A stretch of DNA of 15,824 bases from contig CAAFYX010000076.1 of assembly GCA_900767375.1 (NCBI GenBank), positions 1 through 15,824 on the forward strand. Direction: 5' to 3'. Positions 1 through 5,807 of this stretch are shown here, one piece after another. The stretch is from Rikenellaceae bacterium (GTDB lineage: Bacteria > Bacteroidota > Bacteroidia > Bacteroidales > UBA932). The notes beneath the pieces were generated by a model. The model did no database searches and was not told where the DNA came from. It was given only the letters and a program-made list of their open reading frames with translations. Position 1 is the first letter of the stretch; every line of letters starts with the position of its first letter. The translations under genes and the position numbers were made by a program.

Positions 1-1569
1 AAGCTTGGCGTCCAGGTTGGAAAGCGGCTCGTCCATCAGCAGGATTCTCGGATTGGTCGCCAGGGTTCTGGCGATGGCGACGCGCTGCTGCTGGCCGCCG
101 GAGAGGAGGGTGGCCTTGGTGGCGAAGCCGTCCGGGAGAGCGGAGACCTGGTCGTAGAGGTAGGCCTTCTTGGCGGCGAGCAGCACTTCAGCGTGGGTCG
201 CGTCTGGATTGCCATACTTTATGTTCTCCTCGATGGTGCCGTCGAAGATGTGGTTCTTCTGGAGCACGAGGCCGATGTTATCGCGGAGGAAGTGGGTGTC
301 GTATTCGCGGAGGTCCACTCCGTCGAGCTTGATGGAGCCGCAGTCGGGCTCGTAGAACTTGTCAAGGAGGTTGATGATGGTCGATTTGCCAGCGCCGGAG
401 AGGCCGACGAAGGCGGTGATGCGGCCCGGCTCTATGGACATATTGATATCGTGGAGGGCCTTGTTGCCGTTAGGGTAGGTGAAGTCGACGTGCTCGATCT
501 CGAAGCGGCCTTCGACCTTGGCAGGACGGTAGCTGCCGCACGGCTCGATCTCGTCGTCGGAGTCGATGATCTCGAAGAAGCCTTCGGCGTAGACGAGGGC
601 CTCGTTGACATCGTCGAAGATCATCTGAAGCTGGCGGATCGGCGAGGAGACATTGGAGAAGAGCATCACGTGGTACATTATCTTACCGATGGTCATTCCC
701 GGGTAGCCGGAGAGGACGAGGTAGGCGGTGAGGATGATGATAAGCACGGTGCCGACCTGCTGGGTGAAGTTCTTGAGTCCGTCGAAGAAGTAGCTGAGCT
801 TGCGGGTGTCCATCTGGTTCCGGGTGAGACGGTCCTGGAGGTCAAGCTGCTTGTCGCCCTCGATGCGCTCGCGGTTGAAGGACTTGATGACGTTGATGCT
901 CTCGATGATGTTCATTATGCCGTTGCTCTTCTGCTCGCGGAAGGAGCGCATCTCGTGGCGCCAGCCCTTGAGGCGCTTGGCCTGGATCCAGGTGATGACG
1001 AAGTAGAGAGGCACGATGCAGAGGGCGACGAGGCCGACCCAGAAGTTAGCGGAGAACATCAGGATGAGGGCCAGGACGGCGCTGGTGAACATAGGGAGGA
1101 GATTGATGAAGAAGTTCTTCATCGTGTTTGTGAGGCTGTCGACGCCACGGTCGATTCGGGTCTGGAGCTTGCCGGGCTCGTTGCCGTTGGCGGAGAAGAA
1201 TGCCATACGGAAGGTGAGCATCTTCTCGATGACGGCCTGGGCGAGGTCGCGGCTGACGAGGATGCGCATACGCTCTCCGAAGAACTTCTGGGCGTAGCTG
1301 AGGAGGATCGAGAGGACCTCCTTGCCCAGGAGGATGATGGAGATGATAGTCAGGATGCGGGCGGCCTTCGACCAGGCGAAATCCTCGGCGCCGACAAGGG
1401 CGTTGACGGAATCGACGGTGCGGTCAAGGACGATGGCGTTCACCTGGGCGAAGAGGGAACTGATGAGGGTGAGGACCAGAGTGGCGAATACGAGCCACTT
1501 GTAAGGGAGGACGTACTTCCATATCTTTTTCAGAAGCTCCCAGATGGTCATGTTTGTCCGTTTTTTCAT
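1..1569 (-). CDS. ABC exporter, fused TM domain and ATPase, 3' end outside the window
   Basis: This is a type IV (MsbA-like) ABC half-transporter: an N-terminal membrane domain followed by a nucleotide-binding domain (NBD) in the inner membrane. The substrate cannot be read; lipid or drug export is usual for the family. Hydrophobic segments lie near residues 24-43, 61-80, about 140-185 (two) and 250-290. The NBD has Walker A GLSGAGKST (residues 389-397), Q-loop VLQKNH, an exporter-like EENIKYGNPDA stretch, signature LSGGQ (489-493) and Walker B RILLMDE (508-514). From about residue 484 the sequence changes character: LSGGQQQRVAIAR and DEPLSNLDAKL are typical of sugar-importer ATPases (MalK/UgpC type), whereas exporters normally have DEATSALD. 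Start is Met at 1569 (MKKRTNM); Met7 at 1551 is an alternative. The final 60 or so residues (H-switch region) are not visible. The upstream same-strand gene is 63 bp away. Confidence 0.88.
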   Translation of the reverse strand, partial: MKKRTNMTIWELLKKIWKYVLPYKWLVFATLVLTLISSLFAQVNAIVLDRTVDSVNALVGAEDFAWSKAARILTIISIILLGKEVLSILLSYAQKFFGERMRILVSRDLAQAVIEKMLTFRMAFFSANGNEPGKLQTRIDRGVDSLTNTMKNFFINLLPMFTSAVLALILMFSANFWVGLVALCIVPLYFVITWIQAKRLKGWRHEMRSFREQKSNGIMNIIESINVIKSFNRERIEGDKQLDLQDRLTRNQMDTRKLSYFFDGLKNFTQQVGTVLIIILTAYLVLSGYPGMTIGKIMYHVMLFSNVSSPIRQLQMIFDDVNEALVYAEGFFEIIDSDDEIEPCGSYRPAKVEGRFEIEHVDFTYPNGNKALHDINMSIEPGRITAFVGLSGAGKSTIINLLDKFYEPDCGSIKLDGVDLREYDTHFLRDNIGLVLQKNHIFDGTIEENIKYGNPDATHAEVLLAAKKAYLYDQVSALPDGFATKATLLSGGQQQRVAIARTLATNPRILLMDEPLSNLDAKL

Positions 1570-1586
1570 ATTTCTTTCGTTGTTTC

Positions 1587-1610
1587 TTTTTCGTGCGTTA
1601 ACCTTCGGCG
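1587..1610 (-). repeat. Copy of the GCGAAGGTTAATGCAGAAAAG-type repeat, minus orientation
   Basis: Read on the minus strand, this gap between the ABC exporter and the repeat-tailed gene contains GCCGAAGGTTAACGCACGAA. It matches the repeat seen several times on the plus strand in 2656-3035. It places one copy beyond the 3' end of the 333-aa gene, inverted relative to those upstream of it. Confidence 0.6.
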
Positions 1611-1632
1611 TTTGGGAGAAGTTAAAGGGATT

Positions 1633-2634
1633 TCATTTATCCTGCGGAATTTTGCCGCAGGATGGAGCCACTTCGCCGTTATCCTGCGGAATTTTGCCGC
1701 AGGTTGGAGCCACTTCGCCGTTATCCTGCGGAATTTTGCCGCAGGTTGGGAGGGTCTTCCGGTATTTCAGGCTGCCGAAGTTGCGGTAGTAGCGGATGGC
1801 TTCGGCGGCAACAGCGGCATCTGCAAGCGGGGCTGGCGCAGTATCTGCGCCGGGCTTGAGGGCAGTGCGGGTCCAGGTGCGGGTGTCGATGGCGAAGGTC
1901 ACCGGGGCCTTGAGGCCCTCCGGCTCGAAGCCGAGCGCCCGGTAAGCCCCGCCGTCGGACCACTCCAGGTCCGCATAGGTCATCACATCGTCCGGATGCA
2001 CGTCATCCACGAATTTCTGCAGGACTTTCCCCATCCCTCCGACGACTCTCACGCCGGGCTCCGAAGCATAGCGGACCCACTCGTAGGACCTCCGTCCGTC
2101 CTTCATCGTGCGCGCCGAGGAGAACTCCCCCACCGCCACCAGCGTCTCCGCGGAGCCAATGTCAGCGCTGTTCTTCTCCCCTGTCAACCGTTTGATGAAC
2201 AGCCCGTAACGGTACCGGCAGGCGGCGTCGCCGTAGCTGTGCGTGCGCGCCAGGAAGGCCGCCGCCGTCGGCTTGTCTATCCTCCGCACCTCGCAGTTTC
2301 GGGCGTAGACCTGCGCGAACCGGCGGCAGTGCGCCAGAAGCCGCGCCTTGACCTGCTCCCCCTGCATCCTCCACCTGTCCTCGACAATGAAAACCGGCCG
2401 TTCACCATGCGTCTGCCGTTCAGGCCCGCCGGTTTCTATTGCCAATCCACCCTTCTCCTCACGGCCTTCTTTCCTATCTCCATCAGCCTCAGCCGTTTGC
2501 AGCAGTACAGCCAATCTCTCCGAGAGTGCCGCAGCCTCCCGTGGCGAACGCGCCTTGACCGGCACCGCAATAAACCCGGTGCCGTCCAGCCCGTTCTCCC
2601 TCAGGAACGCCGCGAACTCTTCCTCGAAATTCAT
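1633..2634 (-). CDS. Phage/mobile-DNA-type protein of unknown function with a 14-residue tandem-repeat tail
   Basis: A 333-aa protein without signal peptide or membrane segments. Residues about 106-257 resemble a domain I recall from phage proteins and homing-endonuclease companions: CEVRRIDKPTAAAFLARTH near 114-132, then SYEWVRYAS (183-191), VVGGMGKVLQKF (197-208), and MTYADLEWSDGGAYRALGF (218-236). The fold may be GNAT-like; the function is not established and the family call comes from memory. Residues 45-80 are low in complexity and probably a linker. The natural C-terminus of such proteins seems to end near GSLKYRK (288-293). Here it continues into TCGKIPQDNGEVAP (297-310), an identical copy (311-324) and SCGKIPQDK (325-333), encoded by palindromic DNA repeats. 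A TAnnTTTG-like box (TATTTTTG, 2640-2647, minus strand) lies only 5 nt before the ATG. The gene is bracketed by related palindromic repeats in opposite orientation, which hints at mobility. Confidence 0.7.
   Translation of the reverse strand: MNFEEEFAAFLRENGLDGTGFIAVPVKARSPREAAALSERLAVLLQTAEADGDRKEGREEKGGLAIETGGPERQTHGERPVFIVEDRWRMQGEQVKARLLAHCRRFAQVYARNCEVRRIDKPTAAAFLARTHSYGDAACRYRYGLFIKRLTGEKNSADIGSAETLVAVGEFSSARTMKDGRRSYEWVRYASEPGVRVVGGMGKVLQKFVDDVHPDDVMTYADLEWSDGGAYRALGFEPEGLKAPVTFAIDTRTWTRTALKPGADTAPAPLADAAVAAEAIRYYRNFGSLKYRKTLPTCGKIPQDNGEVAPTCGKIPQDNGEVAPSCGKIPQDK
1641..1745. repeat. Three 42-bp tandem repeats, each with a 7-bp-stem hairpin, inside a coding region
   Basis: CCTGCGG - AATTTTG - CCGCAGG occurs at 1641-1661, 1683-1703 and 1725-1745, an exact 42-bp period. 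The connecting sequence (about GATGGAGCCACTTCGCCGTT) is also nearly identical; copies 2 and 3 carry GTTGG where copy 1 has GATGG. The period is 14 codons, so the frame of the minus-strand gene is kept and the repeats are translated as its last 37 residues. No T-run follows the hairpins on the minus strand, so a terminator role is not obvious. Confidence 0.92.
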
Positions 2635-2655
2635 ATCAACAAAAATAACGATTCT

Positions 2656-2775
2656 CCCCGAAGGTCAATACAAAAAAGCCAAAAACCACGTATCCTTCGG
2701 GCAAATCCCGAAGGTTAATGCAGAAAAGGGTAAAACCCTCATAACTTTCTACCAAACGGCGAAGGTTAAATCAAT
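2656..2775 (+). repeat. Palindromic/REP-like repeat, three plus-orientation copies
   Basis: Copies start near 2656 (CCCCGAAGGTCAATACAAA), 2694 and 2759 (GGCGAAGGTTAAATCAA). The central copy is the most complete: CCTTCGGG (2694-2701), a 5-nt loop, CCCGAAGG (2707-2714), then TTAATGCAGAAAAGGG, and a small GGG-TAAAA-CCC hairpin (2728-2738). The layout, a palindrome followed by GGTTAATGCAGAAAA, matches the copies near 2957 and 3000. It is also similar to the coding palindromes at 1641-1745. Confidence 0.7.
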
Positions 2776-2778
2776 TTT

Positions 2779-2942
2779 GGGCTAGGTCCATCACCACTCT
2801 GGGCTAGGTCCACCCTGCCCCTAGGGGACCTAGCCCAACAAAATTTCCTAAAGCACTATTTATCAATAATATACAAACAGACAATGGGCTAGGTACCCCG
2901 CCACCACCATGGACCTAGCCCAAAAACGCCGGGACCTAGCCC
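2779..2942. repeat. Cluster of six GGGCTAGGTCC motifs, three on each strand
   Basis: GGGCTAGGTCC occurs on the plus strand at 2779-2789 and 2801-2811, with a variant GGGCTAGGTAC at 2886-2896. The exact reverse complement GGACCTAGCCC lies at 2826-2836, 2911-2921 and 2932-2942. The copies at 2801 and 2826 form an 11-bp-stem hairpin whose loop overlaps a perfect palindrome CCCCTAGGGG (2818-2827). The copies at 2886 and 2911 form a second, 9-bp-arm pair. The spacers are unrelated in length and sequence, so this is not a CRISPR array. Confidence 0.88.
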
Positions 2943-2954
2943 GCCAGCCCCCAA

Positions 2955-3036
2955 ATGGCGAAGATTAATGCGGAAAAGACCTAAAGCCCTCGCAACCTTC
3001 GGGCAAATCCCGATGGTTAATGCAGAAAAACATCCA
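2955..3036 (+). repeat. Palindromic/REP-like repeat, two more plus-orientation copies
   Basis: GGCGAAGATTAATGCGGAAAAG begins near 2957. A second copy with the upstream half-palindrome starts near 2996 (CCTTCGGG, 5 nt, CCCGATGG, then TTAATGCAGAAAAA). They belong to the same family as 2656-2775; the last copy has one mismatch in its stem. Confidence 0.65.
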
Positions 3037-3045
3037 GCTTCGCAA

Positions 3046-3091
3046 TTTTTGACCCTACTTGCAGCTCCAGACATGCAAGTAGGGTCAAAAA
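3046..3091. repeat. Perfect 18-bp inverted repeat with 10-nt loop
   Basis: TTTTTGACCCTACTTGCA (3046-3063) is the exact reverse complement of 3074-3091. An RNA hairpin from either strand would start with U5 and end with A5, so the U-run sits inside the stem rather than after it, unlike a classic intrinsic terminator. It may be a protein-binding site, the terminus of a small mobile element, or a structured RNA. Confidence 0.9.
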
Positions 3092-3194
3092 ATAGAAAAA
3101 GAAGGGCATGGAGGAAGGAAAACAGGTAAACGGAGGGCATAAAGGAAGGGATGGAGCGAATACAGGAAAGGGATGGATTTAGGAAAATTTTGAT

Positions 3195-3202
3195 TAACTT
3201 TG
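3195..3202 (+). promoter_or_regulatory. Bacteroidota -7 box (TAACTTTG) upstream of the YjgR-like gene
   Basis: TAACTTTG is a full match to the TAnnTTTG consensus for the housekeeping sigma factor of Bacteroidota. It lies 106 nt before the ATG at 3309. I do not see a convincing TTTG -33 element at 19-21 bp spacing. Confidence 0.45.
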
Positions 3203-3308
3203 TAAGTTACTCCTACGGAGTACCGCCAAGTTCCAGGCAGGAAATTGCAGCTGAACGGGAAACGAAAACGGAAACGGAGGAAAGAAACAACGTAAAAACC
3301 ATAAAGAT

Positions 3309-4907
3309 ATGTACGACAGCGTCAAAGGATTCTATGTAGCCCACGGCCAGAACGGCCCGATCTCGATCTGCTCAAAGATGGCGAACCGCCACGGACTCAT
3401 TGCCGGTGCCACCGGCACAGGAAAGACAGTGACATTGCAGGTATTGGCAGAGACCTTCAGCCAGGCGGGCGTGCCTTGCTTCATGGCAGACATGAAGGGT
3501 GACCTGAGCGGCATCAGCCAGACCGGTTCGATGTCGGGATTCATCGAGAAGAGGTGCGCCGAGTTCGGTATCGAGAACCCTAAGTTCGAGGGCTGCCCGG
3601 TACGTTTCTACGACGTTTTCGGTGAGCAGGGCCATCCGATGAGGACCACCGTCTCAAACATGGGTCCTCAGCTCCTCGCCCGTCTGATGGGCCTCAACGA
3701 CATCCAGACCGGCGTGATGAACATTGTCTTCAAGGTCGCTGACGACAGGGGGCTTCTGCTCCTGGACCTCAAGGACCTCCGCGCCATGCTCGGCTATGTC
3801 GGCGAGCACGCCTCAGAGTTCACCGCCACTTACGGCAACGTCTCCGCGGCCAGCATCGGCGCCATCCAGCGCGCCCTGCTCGAGCTCGAGAACGAAGGCG
3901 CCGAGCAGTTCTTCGGCGAGCCTGCATTTGACATTTACGACCTCCTCCAGTGCGAGCAGGGCCGCGGCGTGATGAGCGTCCTGGCCGCTGACCGCCTGAT
4001 GCTCAATCCTAAGCTCTACTCCACTTTCCTTCTCTGGCTCCTGAGCGACCTCTACGCCCAGCTCCCTGAGGTGGGCGATATGGCGCAGCCTAAGCTTGTG
4101 TTCTTCTTCGACGAGGCCCATACCCTCTTCGAGGACACTCCGAAAGCGCTCGTGAGCAAGATCGAGCAGGTCATCCGCCTCATCCGAAGCAAGGGTGTCG
4201 GCGTTTATTTCGTGACCCAGAACCCTACCGACGTGCCGGATTCCATCGCCGGCCAGCTCGGAAACCGCATACAGCATGCTCTGAGGGCCTACAGCCCGAA
4301 GGAGCTCAAGGTGGTCAAGACCGCCGCCGAAACTTTCCGTGCCAATCCTTCGTTCAAGACCGAGGACGCGATCATGGAGCTCGAGACCGGCGAAGCCCTC
4401 GTCTCCTTCCTCGACGAGAAGGGCGCGCCTTCAGTGGTCGAGCGCGCAAGGATACTCTTCCCGCTCAGCCAGATCGGCGCCATCACCGAGAGCCAGCGCG
4501 AGAGCATCATCAAGCAGTCGCGCGTCTACGGCCGCTATGACCACATGATCGACCGCGAGAGCGCGTTCGAGGTGCTCCTGGCCGAGAGCGAGCAGCAGGC
4601 CAAGGAGCTTGCCGAGCAGGAAGCCGCCGCCGAGGAGGCCGCAGCTCAGGAGAAGGCCGCAAAGGAAGAGGCCAAGGCCGCCACCAAGAAAAAGAAGGTG
4701 GGCAAATCCATCCTCGGAGCCGCAGTGGGCGCCGCCATCACCAGCGTGACCGCCAGCATCGGCACCCAGGTCGCCAATTCCGTGACCGGCAAGAAGTCGA
4801 AGACCAAGACCGACGCGAAGACCGTGGCCAACAAGGCTATCAAGAACGCCACCGCCACCGCAACCCGCCAGCTCACCCGCTCCATCCTGGGCAACCTGCT
4901 CAAATAG
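3309..4907 (+). CDS. HerA/YjgR-like ATPase (DUF853 family)
   Basis: A 532-aa P-loop ATPase of the HerA/FtsK-like superfamily, closest in layout to YjgR/DUF853 (HerA_C) proteins; its cellular role is not well defined. Walker A is GATGTGKT (residues 33-40), preceded by the family's NRHGLIAG. PCFMADMKGDLSGIS follows, a segment I recognise from DUF853. Walker B is KLVFFFDEAH (262-271), and an arginine-finger-like stretch VYFVTQNPTDVPDSIAGQLGNR comes after. About residues 420-460 are Ala/Glu/Lys-rich and probably coiled coil. The tail (about 465-532) has a Gly/Ala-rich hydrophobic patch and ends in a basic segment. No signal peptide is present, so it is cytoplasmic. It lies 45 bp before the Hdr-like cluster with no obvious terminator between, so read-through is possible, but a functional link is only suggested by position. 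Confidence 0.9.
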   Translation: MYDSVKGFYVAHGQNGPISICSKMANRHGLIAGATGTGKTVTLQVLAETFSQAGVPCFMADMKGDLSGISQTGSMSGFIEKRCAEFGIENPKFEGCPVRFYDVFGEQGHPMRTTVSNMGPQLLARLMGLNDIQTGVMNIVFKVADDRGLLLLDLKDLRAMLGYVGEHASEFTATYGNVSAASIGAIQRALLELENEGAEQFFGEPAFDIYDLLQCEQGRGVMSVLAADRLMLNPKLYSTFLLWLLSDLYAQLPEVGDMAQPKLVFFFDEAHTLFEDTPKALVSKIEQVIRLIRSKGVGVYFVTQNPTDVPDSIAGQLGNRIQHALRAYSPKELKVVKTAAETFRANPSFKTEDAIMELETGEALVSFLDEKGAPSVVERARILFPLSQIGAITESQRESIIKQSRVYGRYDHMIDRESAFEVLLAESEQQAKELAEQEAAAEEAAAQEKAAKEEAKAATKKKKVGKSILGAAVGAAITSVTASIGTQVANSVTGKKSKTKTDAKTVANKAIKNATATATRQLTRSILGNLLK

Positions 4908-4952
4908 CAGCGCTGGCGAAGGATACTTTTACAGAATCTTTTTTTACTTACA

Positions 4953-5654
4953 ATGGGAAAACTTTACGACGAGCTCAGCCAGGACTACCGCATCAAGGAA
5001 GGTCTGAAGACCTGCATCAACTGCGGCACCTGCACGGCGATCTGTCCTGCGGCGGAGTTCTACAAATACGACCCTCGAAAAATAATGGACATCATCCAGC
5101 GCAAGGATGACGACGAGATCGAGGCCCTGCTGAAGAGCGATACCATCTGGTACTGCGGAGAGTGCCTCTCCTGCGTAACCAGATGCCCTCGCAAGAACGG
5201 GCCTGGCCTGGTCATCATGGCTCTGCGCAACATGTCCATCAAGAAGGGATGGTTCACCTGCTCCGAGAAGGGGCGCCAGATATATCCTCTGACAAAGATA
5301 ATGACAGGCAATATCCTTAATTACGGATACTGCATACACCCTAAGACTTTCAGCTGGGAGGACCATCCCGAGTCCGGCCCTGTCTGGAAATGGCACACCG
5401 AGCACCTTGAGGACAGCCTCGCCCGCCAGGGTGCGAACTATTTGGGCGAAGGCCCGGGCATCCTCAGGAAGATCCCTCAGGAGTCCCTCGACGAGCTCAA
5501 GGCCATCTTCGATGTCACAGGAGGCACCGAGAGGATCGAGACCGTCGAACGCTACTCGAAGGAGAAGGCCGCCGAGATGGGGATGACCCCGGAGGAGTAC
5601 GAGAAGTTCACCTTCGAGTACTGCTCCGACACCCACTTCAACTCGGAGGACTAG
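4953..5654 (+). CDS. hdrC: HdrC-like iron-sulfur protein with C-terminal extension
   Basis: A heterodisulfide reductase subunit C-like electron carrier. Two [4Fe-4S] binding motifs are complete: C21-x2-C24-x2-C27-x3-C31-P (CINCGTCTAICP) and C68-x2-C71-x2-C74-x3-C78-P (CGECLSCVTRCP). HdrC relays electrons between the flavin subunit HdrA and the catalytic subunit HdrB. At 233 aa it is somewhat longer than a typical HdrC. The extra residues are at the C-terminus (about 110-233), are soluble and acidic, and carry no further cysteine motif. The protein has no membrane segment. It opens the hdr cluster, but a 153-bp gap separates it from the HdrB gene, unlike the tight spacing of the genes that follow. 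Confidence 0.88.
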   Translation: MGKLYDELSQDYRIKEGLKTCINCGTCTAICPAAEFYKYDPRKIMDIIQRKDDDEIEALLKSDTIWYCGECLSCVTRCPRKNGPGLVIMALRNMSIKKGWFTCSEKGRQIYPLTKIMTGNILNYGYCIHPKTFSWEDHPESGPVWKWHTEHLEDSLARQGANYLGEGPGILRKIPQESLDELKAIFDVTGGTERIETVERYSKEKAAEMGMTPEEYEKFTFEYCSDTHFNSED

Positions 5655-5807
5655 AAGTTTATTTGTAGGAGTGCCGGGCAATAGCGGAGACGGAAGTCGG
5701 CACTGCGGAGCGTTTTCAGCGGAGCAGGGACGAGCTTCCGCGGAGCGAAAGAGACGGAAGATAGGAAAGAGACGAAAAGAGATTTAAGAGGAAAAAGGAA
5801 GAAAAAA
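5655..5807 (+). other. 153-bp spacer between HdrC and HdrB genes, GA-rich with short repeats
   Basis: The spacer has AGTGCCG and CGGCACT arms (near 5670-5702) that could form a 7-bp stem. GCGGAGC occurs three times between about 5706 and 5745, and a purine-rich run leads up to the ATG. TTTATTTG (5658-5665) matches the -7 consensus at 7 of 8 positions, so a second promoter or a structured leader for HdrB is possible. Confidence 0.4.

Larger units (their letters stand above)
2635..3308. other. 674-bp intergenic stretch without a convincing gene, dense in repeats
   Basis: No open reading frame here has recognisable protein character. The only one of size (2889-3140, minus) is a translation of the repeats. 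The stretch holds five copies of a GAAGGTTAATGCAGAAAAG-like repeat, a six-copy GGGCTAGGTCC cluster, an 18-bp perfect inverted repeat, and a Bacteroidota-type -7 box before the downstream ATPase gene. Each is listed separately. Confidence 0.75.

Noticed and set aside
1..6. HindIII site at the first base as proof of a cloning junction
   Set aside because: The site is in frame as Lys-Leu of DAKL and another AAGCTT occurs at 4092, so it may be natural; it is mentioned only as a caution.
1641..1745. CRISPR-like array
   Set aside because: Only three units of 42 bp with near-identical connecting sequence, lying inside a gene; there are no variable spacers and no cas genes.
193..2718. An 841-codon plus-strand reading frame
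   Set aside because: It is the antisense shadow of the ABC exporter and the 333-aa gene, acidic and low in complexity, with no domain; the minus-strand frames have clear motifs.
3046..3091. Intrinsic terminator
   Set aside because: The T-run lies within the stem on both strands and no T-run follows the hairpin.
2889..3140. An 83-codon minus-strand frame in the repeat-rich gap
   Set aside because: It spans the GGGCTAGGTCC cluster and the 18-bp inverted repeat, and its composition follows the repeats rather than a protein.
4944..5681. A 245-codon minus-strand frame opposite HdrC
   Set aside because: It is antisense to a gene with two complete ferredoxin motifs and has no recognisable domain.
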